This document shows positions 8,889 to 17,900 of a stretch of 64,000 bases of DNA, piece by piece. The translations under genes and the position numbers were made by a program. The stretch lies in the NCBI GenBank assembly GCA_030432235.1, contig JAUIHT010000010.1, positions 62,001 to 126,000 on the forward strand, written 5' to 3'. Below the pieces are notes generated by a model. That model made no database searches. It had not been told where the DNA came from and saw only the letters and a list, made by a program, of their open reading frames with translations. This DNA comes from Verrucomicrobiia bacterium. GTDB taxonomy: Bacteria; Verrucomicrobiota; Verrucomicrobiia; Opitutales; Cerasicoccaceae. Numbering within the stretch: position 1 is the stretch's first letter; every line of letters starts with the position of its first letter.

Positions 8889-9499
8889 ATCTCCAGTGCC
8901 TGGGTCAGCGCGCGGCTCGTACGTCGGTGGCGGAAATAGAGCAGGGTGGCGGGTAGCACCTGAAGCAGCATTATCAAGGCTCCCAGCAGCGCCAAGGCGT
9001 TGACACCGGGTCTGAGGAAGAGCGCGAACGCGCCTACCCACCAGGCCAGACCGAGGCCTTGGAACAATCGCGTCCCCTCGGCCATGCCTTCGATAAAGAA
9101 ACCGACGCCGATGAGCACGGCGAAGATACCGGGAAGCAAAAACGGGCTGATGCCGCCCAGCAGGACACTCTCCAGAGTGAAGACAATAAAGGCACCGCCG
9201 CAGGCCAGCCAGAGGCCACGGGTCAGACGGTTGGTCAATGGTGCGCGTGCGAAGTCGCCCAAGGCGGAGCGCGCATAGACGGCCATACAGAGGATGCCGA
9301 AAAGGAAGGATGGGGTCCAGACGAAGAGCCAACCGTCGATGGGTACGTCGTAGGTGAAAATGGCCCATTGCAGGAAAAGGCATTTTGACACCAGTACGCC
9401 CCAGAAAATGAACAGGAGCCCCCGAAAGGGCAAAACCCGCTCGGTGCGCTCCAGGGCGCGTTCCACCTCAGCCATACTGTGCGGGGTCGACACTTGCAT
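8885..9499 (-). CDS. Hypothetical six-helix membrane protein
   Basis: 204 aa, not recognised as a named family. After a polar N-terminus of about 22 residues there are roughly six hydrophobic segments: LLFIFWGVLVSKCLFLQWAI, WLFVWTPSFLFGILCMAVYA, LWLACGGAFIVFTLESVLLG, FLLPGIFAVLIGVGFFIEGM, GLAWWVGAFALFLRPGV and ALLGALIMLLQVLPATLLYF. The short Arg-rich tail should be cytoplasmic. It is convergent with ribokinase. Confidence 0.65.
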   Translation of the reverse strand: MQVSTPHSMAEVERALERTERVLPFRGLLFIFWGVLVSKCLFLQWAIFTYDVPIDGWLFVWTPSFLFGILCMAVYARSALGDFARAPLTNRLTRGLWLACGGAFIVFTLESVLLGGISPFLLPGIFAVLIGVGFFIEGMAEGTRLFQGLGLAWWVGAFALFLRPGVNALALLGALIMLLQVLPATLLYFRHRRTSRALTQALEI

Positions 9500-9542
9500 G
9501 ATTCAACAAGTTACCCCAAAAAGGGCGTTTGTGCAAGCAACG

Positions 9543-11309
9543 CTATTTGCCCGGCTCGAATTTTAACGGGATGTAGTAGGACTGCTCCCGGAGGAAACGC
9601 TGCTCGGCCTCGTGGTCGCCCAGCCAGTCCATGGAGTCGTTGAAAGTCACGTAGAGCATGAGCCCGAGGAGCAGGACCATGAAGGCGCCCTGAGTCGCCG
9701 CGATGAAATTCACCGGCAGCGGGCGGCGCAGCAGCTTCGATATTGTGGCAAAGGCCATATGTCCGCCGTCCAGCACCGGGATGGGCAGCAGATTGAGGAT
9801 GGCGAGATTGATATTCAGCAGGACTGAGAACCAAAGGGCCAGGCGTATATCCTGGATGGAGAAGGTGTGCAGGACCCGGCCGATGCCGACCGCGCCGCTC
9901 ATCTGGTTGAGGCCCACGTCGGAATTTGGGCTGATCAGGCTGCCGAGGATGAGGAAAGTCATTTCAATTTGATCGCGTACCTGCTGCAGCGGGTTGGGGT
10001 GGGCGATGACCGTGCCGGGGTCTACGACGAAACCGATCAAGGTGCGTGTTTTGGGCGGTACACTCTCAACAGTATACGCTCCGGCATACTGGAGGCCTCC
10101 GTCACTGGATTCTTTGGAGTACTCCAGGCTAAAGCCATCGGACTTTTCGGAGGACAGTACCTTGCCCATTTCCTCAAGGCTGGCTACGGGCTGGTCGTCA
10201 ACCTGCGTGACAAGTCCGCCAATAGAGGCAATGCTTTCCTGGGAGGGTGGCAAATTGAAAAGAATGACACCCTCTCCACCGGCGGTCTGTGGAATGAATT
10301 CCCAGGCGGTATCAGGCTCGGAATTGGGGATGATTCGAAGCATGGGCTTGGTCATGGGAACAGCTTCCGGAACGACCTGAATTTCCATCGGCTTGCCGTC
10401 GCGCAGGATGCCGAGAGTAACCTTCTGGCCGGCTTTCTTTTCTACCAGGCTATTGAGCCCGGATACGGTATAAACGAGTTGGCCGTTTACCGAAAGCACT
10501 TGGTCGCCCTGCTTCAGACCGGCGGCCTCGGCGGGCGAGTTCGCACTGATAACGGCGATGTTTAACGGGGAGGCTGGCTCGATCCCAACGGAGCGTATGC
10601 GCTTGCCGGAACGGGCGTTGATTTCACGCAACTCGGGCTGAAGGGTCAGGGATTCCGTCTTGCCGTCGCGCTCAATGGTCAGGTTGACCGCGGGATTGTC
10701 CAGCTCGTCGCGGCCACTGCCGGTAACGATGAATTTCTGGACATCCTCCCAGTCATCCACTTTCTGCCCGTCGACAGACAGGATTTTATCCCCGGCGCGG
10801 AGCCCGGCTTTGGCCGCAGGGCTGGCTACGGTCGTGTCCGCATCCAGTTGGATGGTGGGGGATACATAGCCGACCGTGGTGGATCGAAATTCAACCGGCT
10901 GGGGATAGCCGACCCACCAGACAACCAGGGCCAGCACGAAGGCCAAGATGACATTAAAAAGCGGGCCTGCCGCCGCCACGATCATCTTGTCGGCATAACT
11001 GATGGACGGCAACTTATCCTTGGGCGTTTCGGATTCGCCCTCGATGGCGCGCATATCGGCCAATTGCGGCAGGGCCACGTAACCGCCCAGTGGCAGGAGC
11101 GAGACGCGGTAATCGACGCCATCCTTGCCTTTCCAGCCAAACAGTTTTGGGCCGAAGCCGACGGAAAACCGGTCAATCTTGAGGCCGCGCCACTTGGCCG
11201 CGAGGAAATGCCCCAGCTCGTGGAAGAATATAGCGCCACAAAAGAAGACGATCACCAGGAGGATGCCCCAGGTGTTTGAGAGGAGGTCGGCCAGGCCGGT
11301 GGAGGTCAT
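9543..11309 (-). CDS. rseP: RseP-type site-2 intramembrane metalloprotease
   Basis: 588 aa, longer than the usual ~450. The zinc site HELGH lies at about residues 30-34 in the first helix, and the second motif NLLPIPVLDGGHMAF near residue 510. Two PDZ domains lie between (AKAGLRAGDKILSVDGQ and AEAAGLKQGDQVLSVNGQ). A third, PDZ-like stretch (IASIGGLVTQVDDQPVASLEEM) accounts for the extra length. RseP cleaves membrane-embedded anti-sigma factors and signal-peptide remnants. No dxr or cdsA, its common neighbours, is adjacent. Confidence 0.88.
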   Translation of the reverse strand: MTSTGLADLLSNTWGILLVIVFFCGAIFFHELGHFLAAKWRGLKIDRFSVGFGPKLFGWKGKDGVDYRVSLLPLGGYVALPQLADMRAIEGESETPKDKLPSISYADKMIVAAAGPLFNVILAFVLALVVWWVGYPQPVEFRSTTVGYVSPTIQLDADTTVASPAAKAGLRAGDKILSVDGQKVDDWEDVQKFIVTGSGRDELDNPAVNLTIERDGKTESLTLQPELREINARSGKRIRSVGIEPASPLNIAVISANSPAEAAGLKQGDQVLSVNGQLVYTVSGLNSLVEKKAGQKVTLGILRDGKPMEIQVVPEAVPMTKPMLRIIPNSEPDTAWEFIPQTAGGEGVILFNLPPSQESIASIGGLVTQVDDQPVASLEEMGKVLSSEKSDGFSLEYSKESSDGGLQYAGAYTVESVPPKTRTLIGFVVDPGTVIAHPNPLQQVRDQIEMTFLILGSLISPNSDVGLNQMSGAVGIGRVLHTFSIQDIRLALWFSVLLNINLAILNLLPIPVLDGGHMAFATISKLLRRPLPVNFIAATQGAFMVLLLGLMLYVTFNDSMDWLGDHEAEQRFLREQSYYIPLKFEPGK

Positions 11310-11362
11310 GGTCTAAGCAGCGAAAAACTTCTAGGATACTAGTGTATCACTTATATCGACCC

Positions 11363-11860
11363 TCAGGCGGAGTCTTTAGTTCCAGGGTAATTTTTTTTCA
11401 GCCAATCGACAACGGAGGGGATGGCCTCTACCATGCTGTCGCGGGTGGATTCGTAGGCGGCCAGGTCCTGGCCAAAGGGGTCGGGGATTTCAAAACCGCT
11501 GCCGTCGGGCATAAATTGACGCAGCAGATATACGTGCGGGGTGTGCTCCTCGTGCTGGAGGTCGATCATCATCAGATGGCTCTGCGTCATGCCGAAAATG
11601 GCGAAGGAGCGGTCGGCCAGCGACGGGCTCAGGCCCTGACTGCGGTGATCGCTGATGTCCAGCCCGACACTCTTGAGGGCGCGCACGGAGTTGACCGAGG
11701 CGGGCTCCCCGGAATAAGCCGACACCCCAGCCGAGACAACCTTCAGCGATTTCAACGGTTCATCCTCAGCCTTCAGTGCGTGTTGCAAAAGGGCGGCTGC
11801 CATGGGGCTGCGGCAGATATTGGCCGTGCAAACCACGGTGATCACTTTCTCGTCAGGCAT
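11363..11860 (-). CDS. Low-molecular-weight protein tyrosine phosphatase
   Basis: 165 aa. The N-terminal P-loop CTANICRSP gives the C(X)5R(S) signature with nucleophile Cys11 and Arg17; the general-acid loop is seen as IPDPFGQD near residue 122. Such enzymes regulate exopolysaccharide tyrosine kinases or act on arsenate; no kinase gene is nearby, so the partner is unknown. The gene stands alone between rseP and comM. Confidence 0.85.
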   Translation of the reverse strand: MPDEKVITVVCTANICRSPMAAALLQHALKAEDEPLKSLKVVSAGVSAYSGEPASVNSVRALKSVGLDISDHRSQGLSPSLADRSFAIFGMTQSHLMMIDLQHEEHTPHVYLLRQFMPDGSGFEIPDPFGQDLAAYESTRDSMVEAIPSVVDWLKKNYPGTKDSA

Positions 11861-11907
11861 CAGAGGCAGTGAGTGTTAGGCTTTTGCCAGCGAGTGCAAA
11901 TTCTAAT

Positions 11908-11940
11908 TAGCCGCAAATCATCTGCGTAAATCTGCGGCTA
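11908..11940. repeat. TAGCCGCAGAT-type palindromic repeat, copy 1
   Basis: Arms TAGCCGCAAAT and ATCTGCGGCTA (10 of 11 paired) around a short loop containing CATCTGCGTAA. It lies between the phosphatase and comM genes on the minus strand. Related copies occur at 25931-25968 (half) and 27303-27372. Confidence 0.6.
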
Positions 11941-11950
11941 GAATTGAGCT

Positions 11951-13510
11951 TCAGTAAAAAAGCTGCCGGTCCAGGCTGCGGTACTGGATGGCTTCGAGCA
12001 AGTGGGGCGTTTCGATGGCGTCGCTGCTGGCGAGGTCGGCAATGGTCCGGGCCACTTTCAGGATACGGTCGTAGGCTCGGGCAGAAAGCTTCAGCTCTTC
12101 CATGGCTTGCTGGAGGAGGTCTCCCTGCTCCTTGGCGATGCCACAGTGCTTGCGGATCTGCGCGTGGCTCATGCGGGCGTTGCAGGGGCTTTGCCCGTGG
12201 TGGCGGCTCGAAAAGCGCGCAGTCTGGCGTTCCCGGGCGGCATCGACACGCTCCCGGATCGCGGCGGAGGATTCACCGGGGGTGGCGGAGCGGAGCTCCT
12301 CGAAGGTGAGGGCGGGGGCCTCAATGTGGATGTCGATGCGGTCCAGCAGCGGCCCGGAAATGCGGGAGCGGTAACGCTCGATCTGTGCCTGGCTGGCCCC
12401 GGCGCGGCGACCGTCCTTTTCAGTGTAGCCGCTCGGGGTGGGGTTCATGGCCGCCACCAGCATGATAGAGGCGGGTAGGGTGACCTTGGCGGCGGAGCGC
12501 GATATGGTCACGTTGCCGTCTTCGAGCGGCTGGCGCATGACCTCCAGGGTGGAGCGGCGGAACTCCGGCAGCTCATCCAGGAAGAGGACTCCGTGGTGGG
12601 CCAGGGAAATCTCGCCGGGGCCCGGATGCGCCCCGCCGCCGATGAGCCCGACGTCACTGATGGTGTGGTGTGGAGCCCGGAAGGGCCGTTGGAAGTAGCG
12701 GTTTTCGCCGTTGAGGCTGGTTCCGGCGGCCGAATGCACGGCCAGGATTTCCAGAAACTCGTCCAGGCCGGGCTCTGGCATGATCGTGGGTATTCTTTTG
12801 GCGATCATGCTTTTGCCAGAACCGGGTGGGCCAATCATGAGCAGGTTGTGACCGCCGGCCACGGCGATTTCCACCGCGCGACGCACGGCGTGCTGGCCCT
12901 TGACCTCGGCGAAGTCCACCCGCAGGCCCTCGGGCGGCGGCTGACGAAACGGGCTGTGGCTGGGGGCCATTGGTTCCAGGGAAATCTCGCCGTGGAGGAA
13001 GCGCACGGCCTCGTCCAGCGAACGCACCGGGTAGACATGGACGCCCTCGACCAGTGCGGCTTCCTCGGCGGAGGCCGGCGGCAGTAGCACTCCTTCGAGC
13101 CCGAGCTTGCGTGCCAGAATGGCCATGGCCAGGCCGCCCCGGACCGGGCGTGTGGCTCCGCCGAGGCTCAGTTCACCCGCAATGAGGTACTTGCGCAAAG
13201 TGTCGTGGATGCTCTCGTCGCCGAGCTGCCGGGTGGAGACTAGCATGCCCAGGGCGATGGGCAGGTCGTACATGGGGCCTTCCTTGCGGATGTTGCCCGG
13301 CGCCAGGTTGACCGTCGCGCGGGTCTTGGGCGGGCGGAATCCGCTGTTGCTCAGGGCAGCCTGCACGCGGTCGACGGACTCCTTCACGGCGGCGTCCGGC
13401 AGGCCGACAATGTACGTTTTAGCGTCGCCCACCTCTCCGGTGTTGACCTCCACCTGGACCGGATGGGCGTCCACCCCGAGCAGGGCGGCGGAAGTGACAA
13501 CAGCAAGCAT
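11951..13510 (-). CDS. comM: YifB/ComM family Mg-chelatase-like AAA ATPase
   Basis: 519 aa, full length. The N-terminal domain (about 1-180) has the Lon-protease-like fold of the family ([26 protein letters not shown]); the AAA domain has Walker [13 protein letters not shown] and Walker [12 protein letters not shown], then the C-terminal Mg-chelatase lid. ComM is a hexameric helicase that promotes branch migration in natural transformation. The start [18 protein letters not shown] matches the family. Confidence 0.9.
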   Translation of the reverse strand: MLAVVTSAALLGVDAHPVQVEVNTGEVGDAKTYIVGLPDAAVKESVDRVQAALSNSGFRPPKTRATVNLAPGNIRKEGPMYDLPIALGMLVSTRQLGDESIHDTLRKYLIAGELSLGGATRPVRGGLAMAILARKLGLEGVLLPPASAEEAALVEGVHVYPVRSLDEAVRFLHGEISLEPMAPSHSPFRQPPPEGLRVDFAEVKGQHAVRRAVEIAVAGGHNLLMIGPPGSGKSMIAKRIPTIMPEPGLDEFLEILAVHSAAGTSLNGENRYFQRPFRAPHHTISDVGLIGGGAHPGPGEISLAHHGVLFLDELPEFRRSTLEVMRQPLEDGNVTISRSAAKVTLPASIMLVAAMNPTPSGYTEKDGRRAGASQAQIERYRSRISGPLLDRIDIHIEAPALTFEELRSATPGESSAAIRERVDAARERQTARFSSRHHGQSPCNARMSHAQIRKHCGIAKEQGDLLQQAMEELKLSARAYDRILKVARTIADLASSDAIETPHLLEAIQYRSLDRQLFY

Positions 13511-13835
13511 ATCCTATTTGGATACGGTTCATTTGTTCACCTGCAAGCGTTTTCCTCAATATTCAGAGAATTACAATGACTTGCTTAGGCCTATACCTAA
13601 ACGATACCAAAGGCACATGCTCTCTTTGCCGCATTCCCATTTCGGACAGCTCCCAAAGGCACTCCGCCTGCGAGCAGCATCAGTGGTTTCAGGCCATCGG
13701 CATTTGAGTTTCAAGCGGCTCCTCGGCGATGCCCGCATAGGCCTACGCTCGGACCGGATGGTGTCCCCCGAGTAGGAGGCATAAGTGACGACGGCCGGCG
13801 TGGCGTCCCTATTGCATGTTCTTTTAGGCTCATGG
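13511..13835. other. Gap between comM and the AT-rich island
   Basis: 325 nt. Composition is intermediate and no convincing gene is seen; a minus-strand frame from 13906 gives a basic, low-quality translation that mostly overlaps the small island gene only at its start. It may be the scar or 3' flank of the island inserted beside comM. No tRNA or clear direct repeat was seen. Confidence 0.4.
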
Positions 13836-14351
13836 TTATCGTACTTTCTGGGAACCATTGGAGGGCGCTGAATTGCAACTGACCAAGAAGCGATCAATGG
13901 TATCATTAATGTCGCCTTTTTGGAAATTTTTTAAATGGACTTCATTGACGTACCTTTTCAAAGAAATTTTATATTCATTGGTTAAAAGGTGATAAATATG
14001 CTCTGCTTTTGCTTTTGAAGCTTCAGGGTTACAGCCATTAGTTTCGGATTCGTTTAGCAAAATCCTGATCTCCTTTGCGATAATATTGTAAGCAGAGCGA
14101 TAAACTGATTTATCGGGAATATTTATTAAAAGTTCAGTGGCTGAGACATAGAGCGTTTTTATTAATGTTTTATCGTTACCTGTATTTGCGAAATATATTT
14201 TAATCTCCCGGCAAAGCTGGACGATATGGCTATTAAATTTTGTGTAGCTCTCCAAGCTAGTGCTAAGTTTTCCATATGCTAACGTAACAAGAGAAAAGAG
14301 ATAGCCCAGGAATGCAGCGAGTAGTAGCTCGAATAACTTTATAATGGTCAT
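13836..14351 (-). CDS. Small membrane-anchored protein of the AT-rich island
   Basis: 171 aa from ATG 14351 (a GTG at 14354 adds one residue). Not recognised. The first ~28 residues (IIKLFELLLAAFLGYLFSLVTLAYG) form one membrane helix; the rest is polar and mostly helical, without Cys or His clusters. It starts immediately after the TAA of the NTPase gene (TAAGTGATG), so translation is almost certainly coupled. It is AT-rich, unlike the chromosome around it. By position it could be the membrane effector or partner of the NTPase; that is inference. Confidence 0.6.
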   Translation of the reverse strand: MTIIKLFELLLAAFLGYLFSLVTLAYGKLSTSLESYTKFNSHIVQLCREIKIYFANTGNDKTLIKTLYVSATELLINIPDKSVYRSAYNIIAKEIRILLNESETNGCNPEASKAKAEHIYHLLTNEYKISLKRYVNEVHLKNFQKGDINDTIDRFLVSCNSAPSNGSQKVR

Positions 14352-14354
14352 CAC

Positions 14355-16475
14355 TTATTCGTTAAAGGGTGTGGGGGACTCGAAATATATTTTAATTTTT
14401 TCGGCAGCAGACTGAACCTCGCCATTTTGATCTTGGAGTAGTTCGTAAAACCGTTGCTCCTGCTGTGCGTTTTCAGGCTTCTTTCTATATCCTTTGAAAG
14501 CGGAGAGAATACTTTGAACTGAAGCGGTTAAGGAATTGAGTGAGGACTCAAGATCTGGAGGGTTGATGTTATCTGAAATATTTTCCAGAATCTGCCTGCG
14601 GTATGTCCCCAGCTCGTATTTCCAAGCTTCATGTATGATGCGCAGGCATATCGCCACGGATTGTGCTCGTTTCAAAACAAAGGTGGCTGCTTCTTCAGCG
14701 TAGCTCTCTCCTGGTAAGTATAGGTGCTGAAAATGGATATCCGGCTGGTAGATAAGCTTCGCCACGGGCTCAGGGAAAGATAGCCAAAAGTCATTAGTAA
14801 TGGATGAGAGGTATCGGTAGCTGAAGCAGAAGGGAACGCCATGGCTCATCTCCATGAGACAATCTCCGCGCTTGGTTGACCGTAGCTTAATGTCGTTAAT
14901 ATTGATGTTATAGCTTATTTCTTCTGCTTCGAGACAACGAAATTCATTGGTAGTACATAGGGATCCAGTTGCGTGCCTAATTAAATGTGCTTCGTAGCCA
15001 TGTTCGCCGTCACTTAGCATTTCATGGATTTCACCATAGCGAATTTTAGGATTTTTATATACTAATGATAGGATAATATATTTAAGCCAATAGGTATGGA
15101 TATGGGGTTCATGCGCTAGGGAGAATTCGGGATCGTAAAAAGCACGGCAATCTACGAGAAATAGATTTGGGAAATGGTTTGCTTTTTGCGAATACTTACA
15201 CTGCATCTTATTTATATACAGATTTATAAGTATTTCAGATTGATCTACGATCAGTCTTTCGATGAGTTCGAATTCGTACGGTGATAATGCTAGGCTGTTA
15301 AAAAACTCCACTAACGAACGGTGGCCTTGTTGGCCCAGCTTAAAAATAAAATCTATTGGAGAATTCTTTTTCTTTTGACCCCTCCGGAAGTAGGTTTCTA
15401 TCGCACTGATGGACCAGTCTAGCTCAGTACAGTCCAAACTTCGGTCTTTCTTCAAAATTTCACAAGCGTCTTTGAACAATGTGATGCGGCTACCAATTAC
15501 TTCATCGTCTGAGCGGGGTATGAGCCTGATGGCACGATTGTCTTCAGTATGAGTTTCGATTCCAGGTGTAACCGACGATAAGTCCTCCCAGACGACCTCA
15601 CGGAGCGGGATAAGTACGTTCAAGCCACTTAAGCCCAAGAAAGTGCCACGCGTGAAGTGTATGATAAGATCGTTAAGATTGTCTTTGATACTTTCTTCTT
15701 GACGATCTCTGTACTCTACAAAAAAAGCGTAGCGGGAGTAGTAGTAGTGATAAAAATCCAGATTATCCAAGATCAAGGTGAAGCGATAATTACGCTCCAG
15801 AACTTTCGCGCACAGCTCTTTGATATTGTTGTCTGGAAAAGCCGGATTAAAGTTTTGATAAATATCTGTTGTCTGTATTTCTGGAAGGATGCCGATGGCG
15901 CAATCTAGCATAATTTTGAAAATCTCCACATAGAAAGCCCCGGTTATAGGTGTTGGTTGTGACCGGGTATTGAGTATGTTTTCACAGTTGATGTGGACGA
16001 CAATGTTTTTAAGGCTATCGGACTTCTCATTGAGGGCTTCCAGATCCGCCATTAATCGTCTTAGGAAAGTAGACTTTCCTGTGCCGACGTCGCCAATAAT
16101 GTAGCGTACTCGATTGCTCCCGAGTATGTGTTTATTGACGTGGCTCTCGTAATGCACGGCATGGCTATTAAATTCATCAAGGAATTTGCTGTAATTGAAA
16201 TCTTCATCAGAGTCGTAAAGTCGGACTTTTGGTATCTTATATTTTACGTTAATAAAATAAGAGGTAATATTATCTTGTTGAAAAAAACGCTGAGGATCAT
16301 CGTCTATTTGCCGAAGCTTTCTTACCCGGTGATTGTGGATATCGTTATGGTGTCCAAATGAGTCTGTGTAGACATTGGCAAATTTGTCCCCGCGGTTTCC
16401 AATTCTTATGTTGGTAGTGTATGGCTTTCGGACGAAGTTTTTGAGATGCTCGATTTTTTTAAAAGTATTTTTCAT
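14355..16475 (-). CDS. P-loop NTPase of unknown family, AT-rich island
   Basis: 706 aa. A polar N-terminal region (about 1-115) precedes a P-loop NTPase domain with Walker A IIGDVGTGKSTFLRRL (about 127-141), Walker B RFTLILDNLDFY (about 231-242) and a sensor-like NVLIPLREVVW (about 286-296). The long C-terminal part (about 380-706) is helical and has no recognised motif; no membrane segment or nuclease motif is visible. The architecture resembles AAA/STAND-type regulatory ATPases common in bacterial immunity, but no named family is recognised. No Shine-Dalgarno precedes ATG 16475. A perfect palindrome lies 25 nt upstream. Confidence 0.75.
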   Translation of the reverse strand: MKNTFKKIEHLKNFVRKPYTTNIRIGNRGDKFANVYTDSFGHHNDIHNHRVRKLRQIDDDPQRFFQQDNITSYFINVKYKIPKVRLYDSDEDFNYSKFLDEFNSHAVHYESHVNKHILGSNRVRYIIGDVGTGKSTFLRRLMADLEALNEKSDSLKNIVVHINCENILNTRSQPTPITGAFYVEIFKIMLDCAIGILPEIQTTDIYQNFNPAFPDNNIKELCAKVLERNYRFTLILDNLDFYHYYYSRYAFFVEYRDRQEESIKDNLNDLIIHFTRGTFLGLSGLNVLIPLREVVWEDLSSVTPGIETHTEDNRAIRLIPRSDDEVIGSRITLFKDACEILKKDRSLDCTELDWSISAIETYFRRGQKKKNSPIDFIFKLGQQGHRSLVEFFNSLALSPYEFELIERLIVDQSEILINLYINKMQCKYSQKANHFPNLFLVDCRAFYDPEFSLAHEPHIHTYWLKYIILSLVYKNPKIRYGEIHEMLSDGEHGYEAHLIRHATGSLCTTNEFRCLEAEEISYNININDIKLRSTKRGDCLMEMSHGVPFCFSYRYLSSITNDFWLSFPEPVAKLIYQPDIHFQHLYLPGESYAEEAATFVLKRAQSVAICLRIIHEAWKYELGTYRRQILENISDNINPPDLESSLNSLTASVQSILSAFKGYRKKPENAQQEQRFYELLQDQNGEVQSAAEKIKIYFESPTPFNE

Positions 16476-16499
16476 GTCAGTATAGTAGTAGTCTTTTTA

Positions 16500-16521
16500 T
16501 TAGATTTAATGCTAAATCTAA
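16500..16521. promoter_or_regulatory. Perfect palindrome upstream of the island NTPase gene
   Basis: Arms TTAGATTTA and TAAATCTAA, 9 bp each, around a 4-nt centre (ATGC). It lies 25 nt 5' of the NTPase start in very AT-rich DNA, a typical position for an operator. No regulator is encoded in the island, so it could be autoregulated. Confidence 0.4.
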
Positions 16522-16562
16522 ATAATAGATTGAGTATTTTTTTAATTTAAATGTGATATAAA

Positions 16563-16584
16563 AAAAAGGCATGCAAGCCTTTTT
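16563..16584. terminator. Symmetric terminator hairpin at the island edge
   Basis: Arms AAAAAGGC and GCCTTTTT, loop ATGCAA. A-run on one side and T-run on the other make it usable in both directions. No gene reads into it now: the island gene reads away to the left and purS starts to the right. It may mark an old gene end. Confidence 0.6.
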
Positions 16585-16631
16585 ACGCTTCGTCCTTGCC
16601 AAGCTGAGCGCACCTTGCGAAAAACGCCGCG

Positions 16632-16874
16632 ATGAAGGTCACCGTATTCGTAACGCCCAAGAAAAACGTCCTCGATCCGCAGGGGGCCGCCGTCGGCCAT
16701 GCCATGCACCACCTCGGATTCGAGTCCGCTCACGACGTGCGCGTGGGCAAGACTATCGCTTTCGATGTGGAGGGCGAGCAGGACACGCCGGAGTTCCGCG
16801 CGAAGCTGGACAAGCTTTGCGACGACCTGCTGAGCAACCCCATCATCGAGGACTTCCGCTACGAAGTAGGCTGA
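16632..16874 (+). CDS. purS: Phosphoribosylformylglycinamidine synthase subunit PurS
   Basis: 80 aa, normal size. MKVTVFVTPKKNVLDPQGAAVGHAMHHLGF is the standard start, and GKTIAFDVEG and LSNPIIEDFRYEV complete the small dimeric fold that bridges PurQ and PurL in the three-subunit FGAM synthase. The TGA overlaps the ATG of the next gene. purQ and purL follow on the same strand. Confidence 0.92.
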   Translation: MKVTVFVTPKKNVLDPQGAAVGHAMHHLGFESAHDVRVGKTIAFDVEGEQDTPEFRAKLDKLCDDLLSNPIIEDFRYEVG

Positions 16875-17179
16875 TGCAGGCCTCCAAAGCCATCCACCGT
16901 CTGCGCATCGTCGGGCTCATTGAGGGGATATCCTTCCTCCTGCTGCTCGGCATCGCCATGCCGCTGAAGTACATCTGGGACATGCCGCTGGCCGTCCGCA
17001 TCGTCGGCATGGCGCACGGGCTGTTGTTCATCCTGTTCTGCCTGTTTCTGGTCATCGCCATGAGCATGGCGCAGTGGCATATCAAACGCGGGGCCTTCTA
17101 TTTTGTCGCCGCCCTGGTGCCCTTCGGGCCTTTCCTGGTAGACAAGCGCCTCAAGCAACACGCCGACGAAGCGGCGTGA
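16874..17179 (+). CDS. DUF3817 membrane protein
   Basis: 101 aa, starting inside the purS stop codon. IHRLRIVGLIEGISFLLLLGIAMPLKY, then GMAHGLLFILFCLFLVIAM and GAFYFVAALVPFGPFLVDKRLK give three membrane helices; the pattern LRxxxxxEGxSFLxLL...P.K...G.AHG is characteristic of DUF3817. Function unknown. Its tight coupling to purS places it in the purine operon, which may be chance. Confidence 0.7.
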   Translation: MQASKAIHRLRIVGLIEGISFLLLLGIAMPLKYIWDMPLAVRIVGMAHGLLFILFCLFLVIAMSMAQWHIKRGAFYFVAALVPFGPFLVDKRLKQHADEAA

Positions 17180-17224
17180 GTAAAACGGCTCGACAGCGCC
17201 GCATGCGTTCTTTCCACTAAACCC

Positions 17225-17896
17225 ATGGAAGTAGCGGTCATTCAATTTCCCGGGTCCAATTGCGACATGGACGCCATTCACGCCGTCAAGGACGTCATCG
17301 GCGTCGAGGCGCGTCTGCTCTGGCACAAGGAGACTTCGCTGGGCAACGCCGATGCCGTTATCGTGCCGGGCGGATTCTCCTACGGGGACTACCTGCGCTG
17401 CGGGGCAATTGCCAAGGTGTCGCCCATCATGGCGGCGGTGAAAGCCTTCGCTGGCAGCGGCGGACCGGTCATTGGTATCTGCAACGGCTTTCAGATCCTC
17501 TGCGAGAGCGGCCTGTTGCCGGGCGCGCTGGTCATGAACACCGGCCTGGAGTTCATTTGCGACACCCAGGAGCTGGCTGTGCAGAACAGCACGGAGCATT
17601 TTTGCAAAGCCTCCCTCGGCGAAACCATCCGCCTGCCCATTGCGCACGGCGAGGGTAACTATCGCATCGACGAAGCCGGGCTGGCCCAGCTCGAGGCCAA
17701 CAAGCAAATCCTCTTCCGCTACGCCAGCAACCCCAACGGCGCCATCGGGGATATCGCGGGCATTCGCAACGAGGCCGGCAACGTCTTTGGCATGATGCCG
17801 CACCCCGAGCGCGCGGTGGAAGGCTTCATGCCCAGCACCGATGGCGAAAAAGTCCTGCGCGCCTTCCTGCGCAGCCGCAAGCTCGCCGCCGCCTAG
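17225..17896 (+). CDS. purQ: Phosphoribosylformylglycinamidine synthase subunit PurQ
   Basis: 223 aa glutaminase subunit. The nucleophile lies in GICNGFQIL (about Cys86), with catalytic His/Glu in MMPHPERAVEG near the C-terminus. AVIQFPGSNCDMDA at the start is typical. It supplies ammonia to PurL for step 4 of purine synthesis in the cytoplasm. A 4-nt gap separates it from the next small membrane-protein gene. Confidence 0.95.
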   Translation: MEVAVIQFPGSNCDMDAIHAVKDVIGVEARLLWHKETSLGNADAVIVPGGFSYGDYLRCGAIAKVSPIMAAVKAFAGSGGPVIGICNGFQILCESGLLPGALVMNTGLEFICDTQELAVQNSTEHFCKASLGETIRLPIAHGEGNYRIDEAGLAQLEANKQILFRYASNPNGAIGDIAGIRNEAGNVFGMMPHPERAVEGFMPSTDGEKVLRAFLRSRKLAAA

Positions 17897-17900
17897 TCCG

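Noticed and set aside
13571-13906. Minus-strand frame in the comM-island gap
   Set aside because: Basic, low-complexity translation with no family resemblance; overlaps the real island gene.
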